64,000 nucleotides of DNA from Rhizobium sp. SL86 (GCF_026672545.1 NZ_JAPPRJ010000002.1:943001-1007000), one strand, 5' to 3'. Numbered from the stretch's first letter, positions 1 through 10,322 are shown. Notes: generated by a model from the sequence alone, not told the origin. A program made the numbers and translations.

Positions 1-1
1 C

Positions 2-286
2 GCCGACATGCTGGGCGGTTTCATCGATATCGCCATATCGCGTGGCCGCTCCTCGATGGCGCTCTATGATCCCGCGGCTGCCGTCGCCTTTGCTTATCCC
101 GACCTCGTCCGTTTCCAGAAGGCGCGGATCGACATCGAATGCGGCGGCACGCTCACCCGCGGACGCACTGTAGTGGAAACGCGCGAGACACACGGCAGCT
201 TCAACGCCGAATTTGCAGCCGACTGCGATGCGACCGCCGTGCGCGCGACCATCCTTGAGGCTCTCCGCGAAGAGGCATCCCGATGA
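2..286 (+). CDS. Nucleoside hydrolase, C-terminal part (cut by window edge)
   Basis: Only the last 94 or so codons are inside the window; the frame is open to the left edge, so the real start lies outside. The visible part carries the C-terminal signature of inosine/uridine-preferring nucleoside N-ribohydrolases: a DPAA segment followed by an acidic beta strand and the GTLTRGRTVVET stretch near residues 46-57 of the visible fragment. The family hydrolyses the N-glycosidic bond of purine or pyrimidine ribonucleosides to free base and ribose in the cytoplasm. The stop codon overlaps the start of the adenine deaminase gene (ATGA, 283-286), so the two are translationally coupled, which suits a purine salvage operon. 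Substrate preference cannot be read from this fragment. Confidence 0.8.
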   Translation, partial: ADMLGGFIDIAISRGRSSMALYDPAAAVAFAYPDLVRFQKARIDIECGGTLTRGRTVVETRETHGSFNAEFAADCDATAVRATILEALREEASR

Positions 287-2061
287 TCGCCGGCAGCCGA
301 ACCGAGCCAGCCGATCTCCATGACGCGGATCTGCGCAGCCGCGCTGTTGCCGCTGCGCGTGGCGACACACCTTTCGACCGACTGATCATCAATGGCACGG
401 TCGTCGATATGGTGACCGGCGAATGCCGCAAGGCCGATGTCGGTGTGGTCGGTCCGTTAATAGCAAGCGTGCATGCTCCGGGTAGCCGGACCGATGCGGC
501 CGAGACTTTCGACGCGGCCGGCGGCTTCATTACTCCCGGCCTGATCGACACCCATATGCACATCGAAAGTTCGATGGTGACACCGGCGACCTATGCCGCC
601 GCCGTGCTTTCGCGCGGGGTGACGACCATCGTCTGGGACCCGCATGAATTCGGCAATGTGCATGGCGTCGACGGCGTTCGGTTCGCAGCAGAAGCCGCTC
701 GTTCGCTTCCGCTCAGGATGATCCTGCTTGCGCCCTCCTGCGTGCCCTCCGCACCTGGCCTGGAACTGAACGGCGCCGATTTCGACGCGAGCGTGATTGC
801 CGAGCTTCTCTCCTGGCCGGAGATCGGCGGCATTGCCGAGGTCATGACCATGCAGGGCGTAATTGCCCGGGAGCCGCGCATCAGCGGCATCCTGCAGGCG
901 GGTCTCGCGGCAGAAAAGCTCGTCTGCGGCCATGCGCGCGGATTGGCGGGCGACAGGCTGGCCGCCTTCATGGCGGCAGGCATCACCTCCGACCACGAAC
1001 TGATCTCCGGCGAGGATCTTCTCGACAAGCTGCGCGCCGGACTGACCATCGAGCTGCGCGGCTCGCACGATCATCTGCTGCCGGACTTCGTCGAGGCACT
1101 GAACCGGCTCGGCCACCTGCCGCAGACGGTGACGCTGTGCACCGACGACGTGTTTCCCGATGACCTCCTCGCCGGTGGCGGTCTGGATGATGTGGTGCGC
1201 CGGCTGGTGCGCTACGGCTTGAACCCCGTGTGGGCGCTGCAGGCGGCGACCCTGAACGCCGCGCGCCGGCTGGGCCGTGACGATCTTGGCCTGGTGGCGG
1301 TCGGCCGGCGTGCCGATCTTGTCATCTTCTCCGATCTGACCGAGTTCGACGCAGCACTGGTGATCGTCAACGGCGAACCGATCGCGAGGGATGGCGTATT
1401 GCTGCAACCTTTGACGGAGACTGACACATCCGCGCTCACCGGGTCGATGAAAATCGCCCCGCTGTCGGCCGATGACTTCCGGGTACCGGCCACGGGGACA
1501 CGGGTTCGGATCGCCACCATCGACCGCCCGCGCTTCACGCAATGGGGCGAGACGGAAGCCTCGGTCGAAGACGGTTTCGTCGTGCCGCCGCAAGAGACGA
1601 CGCTGATTGCGGTTGCCCATCGGCATGGGCGTGCCGACAGCCGGCCCCGGGTCGGGTTCCTCCGCGGCTGGGGAACATGGCGCGGCGCATTCGCCACTTC
1701 CGTTTCGCATGACAGCCACAACCTGACCGTTTTCGGCGGCAATCCGGACGATATGGCCGTGGCGGCGAATGCCGTGATCGAAGCCGGCGGCGGCATGGCG
1801 GTCGCCTTCGAGGGCAAGGTTACGGCATGCCTGCCCCTGCCGCTCTCCGGTCTCGTTTCGGGCGCGTCGCTCGACGACATTGCCCGTGGTTTCTCGGCAG
1901 TTCGCGCCGCGATGGACGAGATCCTTGACTGGCAGCCGCCCTATCTGGTGTTCAAGGCCTGCTTCGGCGCGACCCTGGCCTGCAATGCCGGGCCGCACCA
2001 GACGGATCGCGGCATTGCCGATGTCGTCACAGGCAGTCTTCTCGACAGTCCGGTTCTCTGA
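283..2061 (+). CDS. ade: Adenine deaminase
   Basis: 592 residues, the usual length of the Ade (amidohydrolase superfamily) adenine deaminases, which convert adenine to hypoxanthine and ammonia. The metal-binding strand DTHMHIESSM is present, followed by the family-specific WDPHEFGNVHG, the GHARGL histidine, the SDHE motif and the CTDDVFPDDL segment, then the C-terminal Ade domain. The ATG overlaps the nucleoside hydrolase stop, so free adenine released upstream would be the natural substrate. The stop codon abuts the stop of the convergent 3-hydroxyisobutyryl-CoA hydrolase gene with no intervening base. The assignment is firm from the motif set; a guanine or other base specificity is unlikely. 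Confidence 0.93.
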   Translation: MIAGSRTEPADLHDADLRSRAVAAARGDTPFDRLIINGTVVDMVTGECRKADVGVVGPLIASVHAPGSRTDAAETFDAAGGFITPGLIDTHMHIESSMVTPATYAAAVLSRGVTTIVWDPHEFGNVHGVDGVRFAAEAARSLPLRMILLAPSCVPSAPGLELNGADFDASVIAELLSWPEIGGIAEVMTMQGVIAREPRISGILQAGLAAEKLVCGHARGLAGDRLAAFMAAGITSDHELISGEDLLDKLRAGLTIELRGSHDHLLPDFVEALNRLGHLPQTVTLCTDDVFPDDLLAGGGLDDVVRRLVRYGLNPVWALQAATLNAARRLGRDDLGLVAVGRRADLVIFSDLTEFDAALVIVNGEPIARDGVLLQPLTETDTSALTGSMKIAPLSADDFRVPATGTRVRIATIDRPRFTQWGETEASVEDGFVVPPQETTLIAVAHRHGRADSRPRVGFLRGWGTWRGAFATSVSHDSHNLTVFGGNPDDMAVAANAVIEAGGGMAVAFEGKVTACLPLPLSGLVSGASLDDIARGFSAVRAAMDEILDWQPPYLVFKACFGATLACNAGPHQTDRGIADVVTGSLLDSPVL

Positions 2062-3099
2062 TCAGCCGAAATCGGGATCGCCACCCTCGGTTTCGGCCAC
2101 CATCTGGCAAAGCACACACTGGGGTACCGCTTCCAAAGAGGTGTAACGCCACTGCGGATTGCGGTCCTTGTCGATGATCACGGCGCGGATTCCCTCGACG
2201 AAATCCCCGTGCTCCAGCACGCGCGAGACAAAACGGTATTCGTTGCGCAGGGCTTCCGGCAGGGTTTTGGCCGCCCGGACCGCCCAGAGTGTGCAGAACA
2301 GCGAGATGGGCGACGCCTTGACGATCGCCTCATGCGCTTTCACCGCCCACTCGGCCTCTTCTTCCGCCAGAACGTCGCGGATGGCTTCGACGGTCGGGCC
2401 GGAGAAGATACGCGCGACATCCAGGAGCCGGGTTTCCAGGACCGAGGCCGGGGCCGGGATTTCGAAATGGCCGATCGCATCGACATCTCCCGTCTCGATC
2501 AGCCGAGCCTTCAACTCGGGAAGTCGCTCCCGCGGCACATAATGATCGGCAAAGCGGGCGTAGACTGCGTCTGCGCCGTTCATCCGGGTGCCGGTGAGGC
2601 CGAGATATTCGCCAAGCCGCCCGGGGGCCTGGCGCAGGAGGTAGCTCCCGCCGACGTCCGGGATCAGGCCGATCGCGCATTCGGGCATCGCGACCACCGA
2701 ATGCTCCGTGACGATGCGGTGCGAGCCATGCGCAGAAATGCCGACGCCGCCGCCCATCACGATGCCGTCCATGAACGGCACATAAGGTTTTGGAAAACGA
2801 TCGATCATGGCATTCAGGCGGTATTCGTCGCGCCAGAAATCATTGCCTGACTGGTAATCGCCGCTCTTGCCGTAGTGGTACATGGCAGTGAGATCACCGC
2901 CGGCGGAAAATGCCTTTTCGCTGTCGGCATCGATCAACACCATGGCAATGGCGGGATCCTCCGCCCAGGCGCCAAGCACCTCCGTCATCCGATCGACGAT
3001 CGTGCGATTGACGGCGTTCAGAACCTTGCCGCGCGTCAACGTGATGCAGCCCACGCGGCCCTCGACACGGACCCGCAAGTCCTCTTCGTCCACAGCCAC
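2062..3099 (-). CDS. 3-hydroxyisobutyryl-CoA hydrolase (crotonase fold)
   Basis: 345 residues from the GTG at 3099, which has a GGGAGGA ribosome site just upstream; a second in-frame GTG at 3093 is also possible. A longer open frame to 3216 would run into the upstream gene and lacks homology. Crotonase-fold features are clear: AFSAGGDL oxyanion segment, GGGVGISAHG, and the MPECAIGLIPDVGG stretch that distinguishes HIBCH-type hydrolases from enoyl-CoA hydratases. It hydrolyses 3-hydroxyisobutyryl-CoA in valine degradation; the next enzyme, 3-hydroxyisobutyrate dehydrogenase, is encoded separately at 59957-60838. Last gene of the long leftward run, 22 bp after the preceding hydratase gene. Confidence 0.87.
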   Translation of the reverse strand: MAVDEEDLRVRVEGRVGCITLTRGKVLNAVNRTIVDRMTEVLGAWAEDPAIAMVLIDADSEKAFSAGGDLTAMYHYGKSGDYQSGNDFWRDEYRLNAMIDRFPKPYVPFMDGIVMGGGVGISAHGSHRIVTEHSVVAMPECAIGLIPDVGGSYLLRQAPGRLGEYLGLTGTRMNGADAVYARFADHYVPRERLPELKARLIETGDVDAIGHFEIPAPASVLETRLLDVARIFSGPTVEAIRDVLAEEEAEWAVKAHEAIVKASPISLFCTLWAVRAAKTLPEALRNEYRFVSRVLEHGDFVEGIRAVIIDKDRNPQWRYTSLEAVPQCVLCQMVAETEGGDPDFG

Positions 3100-3121
3100 C
3101 TTGTCCTCCCTGCCTGACCTT

Positions 3122-3910
3122 TTACGTCGACCTGTCCCATCGGGGCCGGCGCTTTTCGAAAAAAGCCGCAACGCCCTCCCGTGCTTCATCCTGTTCCCAG
3201 GTATCGGCGAGCGCAATGATACTTTCTTCGATCTTTCCAGAATTCAGGCTGCGGGACAAGGACCGGATGAGCGCCTTGGCAGATGCCACCGCCCCCGGAG
3301 CCGTCGCAAGGTACAGTTCAGCCTCCGCCAGGGCCTCGGCCATCAGGGTTCCGTCGTTCACCACCCGCGAAACGATGCCGAGTTCGACGGCTTCCGGCGC
3401 CGCAAACCGTTTGCCGGACATAAAGACGCGCCGCGCCGGCCCCTCCCCCATCCGGGCCACCACATAGGGACCGATCGTGGCCGGGATCAGCCCGAGCCGT
3501 GTCTCGGTCAGGCCGAACAGGGTGTCGGGGGTCGCAAGGACCAGATCGCAGATGCAGGCCATGCCGACGCCGCCGCCAAAAGCACTGCCGTGGATCGCGC
3601 CGATCAGCGGCTGCGGCAGGCTGTTCAGTGCCCCCAGCATATGGGCGAGCTTGCGTGCCTCGGCCATCCTCGTCTCGCGATCCGCCGCCATCTGCTGGCG
3701 CATCCAGTCGAGATCACCGCCCGCACAAAACGCAGCACCCTCGCCGGAGAGAATGATCGCCCGCCAGTCGCGACGGCTCTCGGCCATGCCGGCAAACGCG
3801 GTCAGGTCAGCGATCATCTGAGCCGACAGTGCGTTGCGTTTTTCCCGCCGGTTCAGCCGAAGCTGAACGATGCCGCGGGAATCGATATCGACCTTGATCG
3901 TTTCGCTCAT
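3122..3910 (-). CDS. liuC: Methylglutaconyl-CoA hydratase-type enoyl-CoA hydratase
   Basis: 262-residue crotonase-fold protein. It shows NRREKRNALS near the N-terminus, AFCAGGDLDWM as the oxyanion segment, and GGGVGMACICDLVLA followed by ETRLGLIPATIGPYV. The ATIGPYV form and the genomic position between HMG-CoA lyase and the rest of the leucine genes indicate the liuC-type hydratase that adds water to 3-methylglutaconyl-CoA to give HMG-CoA. Its ATG overlaps the stop of the HMG-CoA lyase gene (3907-3910), showing translational coupling. A generic short-chain enoyl-CoA hydratase activity cannot be excluded from sequence alone, but context favours leucine degradation. Confidence 0.87.
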   Translation of the reverse strand: MSETIKVDIDSRGIVQLRLNRREKRNALSAQMIADLTAFAGMAESRRDWRAIILSGEGAAFCAGGDLDWMRQQMAADRETRMAEARKLAHMLGALNSLPQPLIGAIHGSAFGGGVGMACICDLVLATPDTLFGLTETRLGLIPATIGPYVVARMGEGPARRVFMSGKRFAAPEAVELGIVSRVVNDGTLMAEALAEAELYLATAPGAVASAKALIRSLSRSLNSGKIEESIIALADTWEQDEAREGVAAFFEKRRPRWDRST

Positions 3911-4764
3911 GCTCCCCTCCTCAGGCTTTTGGCAAAGGCGGCCGCCTCATCCAGCGCGTCGAAATCAAGGCCCGTGCCAAACCCCAGTCTTGCCAGATGC
4001 CGGGCGACCGCTTCCGTTGCCACGTTGCCGGCCGCACCGGGCGCATAAGGGCAGCCACCCAGCCCGCCGATCGCCGCATCGAAGATACGCAGACCCTTGT
4101 CGAGCGCCACATCGATGTTCTGCTGCGCCAGGCCGCCGGTATCGTGGAAATGGCCCGCCAGTCTATCCGCCGGGATCTCCGCCAGCACCGCCTCCAGCAT
4201 ATCGCGCACGGCCTCCGGCGTGCCGCGACCAAGCGTTTCGCCCAGCGAGATTTCATGGCAACCGAGCGCGGCAAGGTCGGACGCCACCTTGGCCACCTGG
4301 GCGGGTGCGACCTTTCCGTCAAAGGGGCAATCAGTAACGACGGAGACATAGCCGCGCAGGCGAAGCCCGTCGGCCAGCACCGCTTCCGCGACCGGCGCCA
4401 GCCGCTCGAAACTCTCGGCAATCGAGGCATTCAGATTGGCACGGCTGAAGCCTTCCGAAGCGGAAACGAAGATCGCCACCTCGTCGGCGCCGGCGGCACG
4501 GGCCGCCTCGTAGCCTTTCAGATTGGGGGCCAGCACGGCGTAAGCGAGACCGGCGCGGCGCGGCAGGCCGGCCATAACCTCTGCCGCGTCGGCCATTTGC
4601 GGCACCCATTTCGGGCTGACGAAGCTGGTGGCCTCGATACGGTTGAAACCGCAGGCGGCGAGCTTTTCGATCAGGGCGAGCTTGTCCGCCGTTGCGATCA
4701 ACTGCTTTTCGTTCTGCAGCCCGTCGCGCGGTCCGACCTCGTAGATTTCCACAGTCTCAGCCAT
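3907..4764 (-). CDS. liuE: Hydroxymethylglutaryl-CoA lyase
   Basis: 285 residues from the ATG at 4764. An upstream extension to 4833 exists but is unrelated to the family. The protein opens with EVGPRDGLQNE, the metal- and substrate-binding strand of HMG-CoA lyases, and carries GLGGCPYAPGAAGNVATE near the end, which includes the catalytic cysteine loop. It cleaves HMG-CoA to acetoacetate and acetyl-CoA, the last step of leucine catabolism. The start overlaps the carboxylase alpha gene by 8 bp and the stop overlaps liuC by 4 bp. Homocitrate synthase-like relatives lack the cysteine loop seen here. Confidence 0.93.
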   Translation of the reverse strand: MAETVEIYEVGPRDGLQNEKQLIATADKLALIEKLAACGFNRIEATSFVSPKWVPQMADAAEVMAGLPRRAGLAYAVLAPNLKGYEAARAAGADEVAIFVSASEGFSRANLNASIAESFERLAPVAEAVLADGLRLRGYVSVVTDCPFDGKVAPAQVAKVASDLAALGCHEISLGETLGRGTPEAVRDMLEAVLAEIPADRLAGHFHDTGGLAQQNIDVALDKGLRIFDAAIGGLGGCPYAPGAAGNVATEAVARHLARLGFGTGLDFDALDEAAAFAKSLRRGA

Positions 4765-6709
4765 GAGGAGAATCCTGCGGCTCGAGCTGCACGAGCGGAT
4801 CGCCGGCTGCGATCTGCACACCTTCGCGGACAAACACCTCCGCCACGCGCCCGGCGCGCGCGGCCTTCAGCGTGTGTTCCATCTTCATGGCTTCCAGCAC
4901 GCAGAGCGGCTGGCCCGCTTCGACCTCCTGTCCGGCCGCCACGAACAGCGCGCGCACCAGCCCTGGCATCGGGGCGAGCGTCACGTCGCTGCCCATACCC
5001 GCAGCCGCGTCCCGGTTCAGCGGGTCGTGCCGCTGGAAGCTTGCGGTGGCGCCTTGTGCAAAGACATGGATGCCATCGGCTTCCACCACCTTTAGGCCGC
5101 CCTCTCCTGCCAATGTCCAGTGCCATCCATCGAGCGCGGCCCGGAACTCCTGATCGCCCACACGAAGACGGGCGGTCTGCGGACCGTCCAACATCAACTC
5201 CACCTCGATCCGCTCACTGCCTTTCTCCAGCGTGATGCGCTGCGTGAGCGGTGCCCAGAGCGAAAAGCCGGTGAGCGGATGCGCGGGCAGCGCCGCGACA
5301 TGCAGAGCGGCCGCGGCGGCCATGGCAGATACCAGCCGATCATCCTCCGGCTTTTGCACGAGGCTCGCGAGGTCGCGGCCAATCAGGCCGGTATCCACCT
5401 CGCCCCGCGTAAAACCTTTATGCCGCGCAAGGGCGGCGAGGAAGGTGAGATTGGTGACGGTGCCCGCCACCTCAGTTTCATCCAGCACCCGGCCGAGTTT
5501 CGACAGTGCGATATCCCGTGTCGGACCGTGGGTGATGATCTTGGCGATCATCGGGTCATACCAGGGCGAGATCTCGTCGCCGCTCTGCACACCGGTATCG
5601 GCACGGCAGTTTTCCGGGAAGGAAAGATGCGCCAGCCTGCCGGTGGCCGGCAGGAAACCCGCTGCCACATCTTCCGCATAAAGCCTCGCCTCAAACGCAT
5701 GCCCCATAAGGCGGATATCCTCCTGCCGCAGCGGCAGGGGCTCGCCGCTTGCCACGAGCAACTGCCATTCGACCAGGTCCAGACCCGTGACGGCTTCGGT
5801 CACCGGATGTTCCACCTGCAGCCGGGTGTTCATCTCCATGAACCAGAAACGGTCGGGGCGCAGCCCCTCCGAACCATCGAGGATGAACTCGATCGTGCCC
5901 GCACCGGAATAACCGATGGCTTTTGCCGCCCGCACCGCAGCCGACCCCATGGCCTCCCGCATCGCAGCCGTCATGCCCGGCGCTGGCGCTTCCTCGATCA
6001 CCTTCTGGTGACGGCGCTGCAGCGAGCAATCCCGTTCGAACAGATGCACGGCGTCGCGCCCGTCGCCAAACACCTGCACCTCGATGTGACGGGGGGCGGA
6101 GACGTATTTTTCGATCAGCACCGCCTCATTGCCGAAGGCGTTCGCCGCTTCGGCCTTGGCGGCCCGCAGTGCATCGGCAAATTCCCCAGCGTTTTCGACA
6201 CGCCGCATGCCCTTGCCGCCGCCGCCGGCGACTGCCTTGATCAGCACCGGATAACCGATGCGGCCCGCCTGTTCGGCGAGAAAACCGCCGTCTTGGTTGT
6301 CGCCGTGATAGCCGGGCACCACGGGCACGCCTGCCTTTTCCATCAGCGCCTTGGCGGCATCCTTCAGCCCCATGGCGCGGATGGCCTTGGCCGAAGGGCC
6401 GATAAAGACGAGGCCGGCCTTTTCCACCGCATCGACGAAATCCGGATTTTCCGAAAGAAAACCATAGCCCGGATGAATGGCTTCGGCTCCCGTCTCAAGG
6501 GCAACGGCAATAATGGCATCGCCCTTCAGATAGCTGTCCTTCGGGGCCGCACCGCCGATCGCCACCGCCTGATCGGCGAGGGTGACATGCAGCGCGTGGC
6601 GATCGGCATCCGAATAGACGGCGACCGTCGCGACACCCAGTTTGCGGGCGGTCTTGATGATGCGGCAGGCGATTTCGCCGCGATTGGCAATCAGGATCTT
6701 GCGAAACAT
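4757..6709 (-). CDS. liuD: Methylcrotonyl-CoA carboxylase, biotin-containing alpha subunit
   Basis: 650 residues with the order biotin carboxylase (about 1-450; KILIANRGEIACRI at the N-terminus, GGGGKGMRRV ATP-grasp loop, MEMNTRLQVEHPVTE active-site region), a linker domain, and a C-terminal biotinyl domain with AMKM; the biotinylated lysine is about residue 609. It carboxylates biotin, and the partner beta subunit (6731-8335) transfers CO2 to 3-methylcrotonyl-CoA in leucine catabolism. Propionyl-CoA carboxylase alpha subunits are similar, but the gene sits between liuB and liuE, which supports MCC. Twenty-one bases separate it from liuB. Confidence 0.93.
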   Translation of the reverse strand: MFRKILIANRGEIACRIIKTARKLGVATVAVYSDADRHALHVTLADQAVAIGGAAPKDSYLKGDAIIAVALETGAEAIHPGYGFLSENPDFVDAVEKAGLVFIGPSAKAIRAMGLKDAAKALMEKAGVPVVPGYHGDNQDGGFLAEQAGRIGYPVLIKAVAGGGGKGMRRVENAGEFADALRAAKAEAANAFGNEAVLIEKYVSAPRHIEVQVFGDGRDAVHLFERDCSLQRRHQKVIEEAPAPGMTAAMREAMGSAAVRAAKAIGYSGAGTIEFILDGSEGLRPDRFWFMEMNTRLQVEHPVTEAVTGLDLVEWQLLVASGEPLPLRQEDIRLMGHAFEARLYAEDVAAGFLPATGRLAHLSFPENCRADTGVQSGDEISPWYDPMIAKIITHGPTRDIALSKLGRVLDETEVAGTVTNLTFLAALARHKGFTRGEVDTGLIGRDLASLVQKPEDDRLVSAMAAAAALHVAALPAHPLTGFSLWAPLTQRITLEKGSERIEVELMLDGPQTARLRVGDQEFRAALDGWHWTLAGEGGLKVVEADGIHVFAQGATASFQRHDPLNRDAAAGMGSDVTLAPMPGLVRALFVAAGQEVEAGQPLCVLEAMKMEHTLKAARAGRVAEVFVREGVQIAAGDPLVQLEPQDSPHG

Positions 6710-6730
6710 GGTCTTGTCCTCCGATCCCGG

Positions 6731-8335
6731 TTACATGCGGAACAGGCCGAAACGGGTATCCCTGATCGGCGCGTTGAGGCTGGCGGACAAAGACAGCGCG
6801 AGAACCTCACGCGTCTTGCGCGGATCGACGATGCCATCATCCCACAACCTGGCGGAGGCGTAGAGCGGGTGGCTCTGGCGCTCGAACATCTCCAGCGTCG
6901 GACGCTTGAAGTCCGCTTCCTCGTCGGCGCTCCAGGTGCCGCCCTTGCGTTCGATCCCCTCGCGGCGGACGGTCGCGAGAACACCGGCCGCCTGTTCGCC
7001 GCCCATCACGGAAATTCGGGAATTCGGCCAGGTCCAGAGGAAACGCGGCGAAAAGGCACGCCCCGCCATGCCGTAATTGCCGGCGCCGAACGAACCGCCG
7101 ACCAGCATGGTGATCTTCGGCACCGCGGTGGTCGCCACCGCCGTCACCATCTTGGCGCCGTGCCGGGCAATGCCTTCGTTCTCGTATTTGCGGCCCACCA
7201 TAAAGCCCGTGATGTTCTGCAGGAAGACAAGCGGAATGCCGCGCTGCGAGCAGAGTTCGACAAAATGCGCACCCTTCTGCGCGCTTTCGGAAAACAGCAC
7301 GCCGTTGTTGGCGACGATGCCGACCGGGCAGCCCATAATATGCGCGAAACCGCAGACCAACGTTTCGCCGAAGCGCGCCTTGAACTCATCGAACCGGCTG
7401 CCATCCACCACGCGGGCAATCACCTCGCGGATATCATAGGGCGTACGCAGATCCGCCGGCACCACGTCCAGCAACTCGTCGGGATCATAGGCCGGCTCTT
7501 CCGGCACCTGCCATTGCACCGTCTGCGGTTTGTGCCGGTTGAGATGCGAAACGGCACGGCGGGCGAGCGCCAGTGCATGGGCATCGTCCTCGGCAAGATA
7601 ATCCGCCACGCCGGAAAGCCTCGTGTGCACGTCGCCGCCGCCGAGATCCTCGGCGCTGACCACCTCTCCGGTCGCCGCTTTCACCAGCGGCGGGCCGGCC
7701 AGAAAGATCGTGCCTTGGTCACGCACGATGATCGAGACATCCGACATGGCCGGAACGTAAGCGCCGCCCGCCGTGCAGGAGCCCATGACGACGGCGATCT
7801 GGGCAATGCCCTTGGCGCTCATCTGCGCCTGATTGAAGAAGATACGGCCGAAATGATCGCGATCGGGAAACACCTCGTCCTGGTTCGGCAGATTGGCGCC
7901 GCCGCTATCCACCAGATACAGGCAGGGCAGATACGAGGCCTCGGCAATCTCCTGGGCACGCAGGTGTTTCTTCACCGTCATCGGGTAATAGGTGCCGCCC
8001 TTCACCGTCGCATCATTGGCGACGATCATCACCTCCTGCCCCTCGACACGGCCGATGCCGGCAATCATGCCGGCGGCAGGCGCCGCACCGTCATACATGT
8101 CATACGCCGCCGTGGCGCCGATTTCGAGAAACGGCGAGCCAGGATCGATGAGGTTTGCAACGCGCTCGCGCGGCAGCATTTTTCCGCGCGCGGCATGACG
8201 GCGTTTTGCCTCTTCGCCACCGCCCTCAGTGGCCAGCGTGGCCGCAGTGCGGATCGTCTCCAGCATGGCCAGATGCGCGGCGCGGTTTTTCCTGGCGCTG
8301 TCGGAGCCGGGGATATGGTGGGATATCAGTTTCAT
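6731..8335 (-). CDS. liuB: Methylcrotonyl-CoA carboxylase, carboxyltransferase beta subunit
   Basis: 534 residues, typical of MCC-beta. It shows the [14 protein letters not shown] opening, [28 protein letters not shown], the [14 protein letters not shown] oxyanion strand of the N-terminal carboxyltransferase half, and the [20 protein letters not shown] strand of the C-terminal half. It transfers the carboxyl group from biotin to 3-methylcrotonyl-CoA. The gene lies 42 bp downstream of isovaleryl-CoA dehydrogenase and 21 bp upstream of the alpha subunit, the standard liuABCDE-type arrangement. The GGANLPNQ and FSPRF forms are those of MCC rather than propionyl-CoA carboxylase beta. Confidence 0.94.
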   Translation of the reverse strand: MKLISHHIPGSDSARKNRAAHLAMLETIRTAATLATEGGGEEAKRRHAARGKMLPRERVANLIDPGSPFLEIGATAAYDMYDGAAPAAGMIAGIGRVEGQEVMIVANDATVKGGTYYPMTVKKHLRAQEIAEASYLPCLYLVDSGGANLPNQDEVFPDRDHFGRIFFNQAQMSAKGIAQIAVVMGSCTAGGAYVPAMSDVSIIVRDQGTIFLAGPPLVKAATGEVVSAEDLGGGDVHTRLSGVADYLAEDDAHALALARRAVSHLNRHKPQTVQWQVPEEPAYDPDELLDVVPADLRTPYDIREVIARVVDGSRFDEFKARFGETLVCGFAHIMGCPVGIVANNGVLFSESAQKGAHFVELCSQRGIPLVFLQNITGFMVGRKYENEGIARHGAKMVTAVATTAVPKITMLVGGSFGAGNYGMAGRAFSPRFLWTWPNSRISVMGGEQAAGVLATVRREGIERKGGTWSADEEADFKRPTLEMFERQSHPLYASARLWDDGIVDPRKTREVLALSLSASLNAPIRDTRFGLFRM

Positions 8336-8377
8336 GCGGCTCCTCCAGCCGTTGCACGCAAGGACGACGGCGAACCG

Positions 8378-9541
8378 TCAGGCCATGGCGGCCATCAGTT
8401 CCCGGCCGATCAGCATGCGGCGGATCTCGGATGTTCCCGCGCCGATTTCCATCAGCTTGGCATCGCGGAACAGGCGGCTCACCACGCTATCGGCGAGGAA
8501 GCCCGCGCCGCCCAGCGCCTGCACCGCCTGATGCGCCTGCACCATGGCCTGTTCGCTGGCATAGAGTACGGCACCCGCCGCATCCTGGCGGGTCACCTCG
8601 CCGCGGTCGCAAGCCTTGGCCACCTCGTAGACATAGGCGCGCGCCGTGTTCAGCGCCACATACATATCGGCGATCTTGCCCTGCATGAGCTGGAAACTGC
8701 CGACCGGCTGGCCGAACTGCTCGCGGGTCGCCACATAGGGCATCACCTCGTCCAGGCAGGCGGCCATGATGCCGAGCCCGATGCCGGCCAGCACGACCCG
8801 CTCGAAATCCAGCCCCGACATCAGTACGCGCACACCCCGGCCCTCTTCGCCCAGCACGTTTTCGAACGGCACTTCCACATCATCGAAGATGAGTTCGGCG
8901 GTGTTGGAACCGCGCATGCCGAGCTTGTCGAAATGCGGGCTGGTGGAAAACCCTTTCATGCTTTTTTCGACGATGAAGGCGGTGATGCCCTTGGACCCCG
9001 CCTCCGGATCGGTCTTGGCATAGACCACCAGCGTATCGGCATCAGGGCCGTTGGTGATCCAGTATTTGTTGCCCTTCAGCACGTAATAGCCATTGCGCTT
9101 GGTGGCCCTCAGCTTCATCGACACGACATCCGAGCCGGCGCCGGGTTCTGACATGGCAAGCGCCCCGACATGGTCTCCAGAAACGAGTCCGGGCAGGTAT
9201 TTCTGCTTCTGAGCGTCAGACCCGTTCAGCTTGATCTGGTTGACGCAGAGATTGGAATGGGCGCCATAGGACAAGCTGACCGAGGCGGAGGCGCGGGCGA
9301 GTTCCTCCACCGCCACCGTGTGGGCGAGATAACCCATGCCGGAACCGCCATAGGTCTCGCTGACCGTGATGCCGAGCAGGCCGAGCTCTCCCATTTCCTT
9401 CCACAGACTGTTGGGAAAGCTGTTGGAGCGATCCACCTCGGCGGCGATCGGTTTCAGCCTCTCCTGCGCCCAGGCGTGAACGGTCTCCCGGAGCGCTGCG
9501 ACATCCTCCCCGAGATCAAAGCGCATCGTGGCGTGAAACAT
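8378..9541 (-). CDS. liuA: Isovaleryl-CoA dehydrogenase
   Basis: 387 residues from the ATG at 9541, preceded by GAGGAGG; a longer frame to 9580 has no family match. Acyl-CoA dehydrogenase motifs are present: [34 protein letters not shown] and the C-terminal [10 protein letters not shown]. The base is placed as in isovaleryl-CoA dehydrogenases: a glutamate at about residue 247 in [12 protein letters not shown], while the usual position near the C-terminus reads GAGTSEI with glycine. It oxidises isovaleryl-CoA to 3-methylcrotonyl-CoA using FAD and electron-transfer flavoprotein. Ten bases separate it from the preceding SDR gene. Confidence 0.93.
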   Translation of the reverse strand: MFHATMRFDLGEDVAALRETVHAWAQERLKPIAAEVDRSNSFPNSLWKEMGELGLLGITVSETYGGSGMGYLAHTVAVEELARASASVSLSYGAHSNLCVNQIKLNGSDAQKQKYLPGLVSGDHVGALAMSEPGAGSDVVSMKLRATKRNGYYVLKGNKYWITNGPDADTLVVYAKTDPEAGSKGITAFIVEKSMKGFSTSPHFDKLGMRGSNTAELIFDDVEVPFENVLGEEGRGVRVLMSGLDFERVVLAGIGLGIMAACLDEVMPYVATREQFGQPVGSFQLMQGKIADMYVALNTARAYVYEVAKACDRGEVTRQDAAGAVLYASEQAMVQAHQAVQALGGAGFLADSVVSRLFRDAKLMEIGAGTSEIRRMLIGRELMAAMA

Positions 9542-9551
9542 GGGTTCCTCC

Positions 9552-10319
9552 TCATTTTGGCGCCATGCGGAGCGCTCCATCCAGACGGATGACCTCCCCG
9601 TTCAGCATGGCATTTTCGATGATGTGGCGCACAAGCGCTGCATATTCCGAAGGCTCTCCCAGCCGCGACGGAAAGGGCACGGAAGCGCCGAGCGAATCCT
9701 GCACCTCCTGCGGCATGCCGGCCATCATCGGCGTCTTAAAGATGCCGGGTGCTATGGTCATGACCCGGATGCCGTGACGGGCAAGCTCGCGCGCCATCGG
9801 CAGTGTCAGGCCGGCAACGCCGGCCTTGGACGCCGCATAGGCCGCCTGGCCAACCTGACCGTCAAAGGCGGCAATCGAGGCGGTGTTGATGATGATGCCC
9901 CGTTCTCCGCCGGCATTCGGCGCGGACTTTGCAATGGCTTCGGCGGCGAGACGCGCCATGTTGAAGGTGCCAATCAGATTGATGGAAACGGCGCGGGCAA
10001 AACTTTCCAGCCGGTGCGGGCCCTCGCGACCCAACACCTTTTCGCCGGGCGCGACACCGGCGCAATTGACGAGCCCGTGCAGGCCGCCGAAGACGCTTTC
10101 GGCAAGCGCCACCGCCGCCTTGCCATCCTCCTCGCGCGTCACGTCGGTCAAAGCGAAGCGGACCGCCTCCCCCAGCCGGGCAGCCGCTGCCGCACCGGCC
10201 GCTTCATCCCGGTCGGCGATCACCACCCGGGCGCCGGCTGATACCAGCATCTCGGTCGTGGCGGCGCCAAGCCCGGAAGCCGCGCCGGTGACGATGAAAC
10301 TCCTCCCCGCAATCTCCAT
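9552..10319 (-). CDS. SDR 3-hydroxyacyl-CoA dehydrogenase type II (HSD10-like)
   Basis: 255-residue classical short-chain dehydrogenase: TGAASGLG cofactor loop, [10 protein letters not shown], and the catalytic set Ser148, Tyr161 and Lys165 (YAASKAG). The resemblance to type II 3-hydroxyacyl-CoA / 2-methyl-3-hydroxybutyryl-CoA dehydrogenases is strong, including [18 protein letters not shown] and [12 protein letters not shown]. In this context it would oxidise 2-methyl-3-hydroxybutyryl-CoA in isoleucine degradation and pass the product to the thiolase encoded at 12268-13455. Three bases separate it from the enoyl-CoA hydratase gene. A broader short-chain hydroxyacyl-CoA range is likely, as known for this family. 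Confidence 0.87.
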   Translation of the reverse strand: MEIAGRSFIVTGAASGLGAATTEMLVSAGARVVIADRDEAAGAAAAARLGEAVRFALTDVTREEDGKAAVALAESVFGGLHGLVNCAGVAPGEKVLGREGPHRLESFARAVSINLIGTFNMARLAAEAIAKSAPNAGGERGIIINTASIAAFDGQVGQAAYAASKAGVAGLTLPMARELARHGIRVMTIAPGIFKTPMMAGMPQEVQDSLGASVPFPSRLGEPSEYAALVRHIIENAMLNGEVIRLDGALRMAPK

Positions 10320-10322
10320 GGC

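Noticed and set aside
457..1998. A 513-codon open frame antisense to adenine deaminase
   Set aside because: Same reasoning: no motifs, biased composition, and ade is certain on the other strand.
5120..9151. A 1343-codon open frame on the + strand across liuD, liuB and liuA
   Set aside because: It is antisense to three well-supported genes, has no recognisable domains and has the Arg/His-rich composition expected of a high-GC shadow frame.
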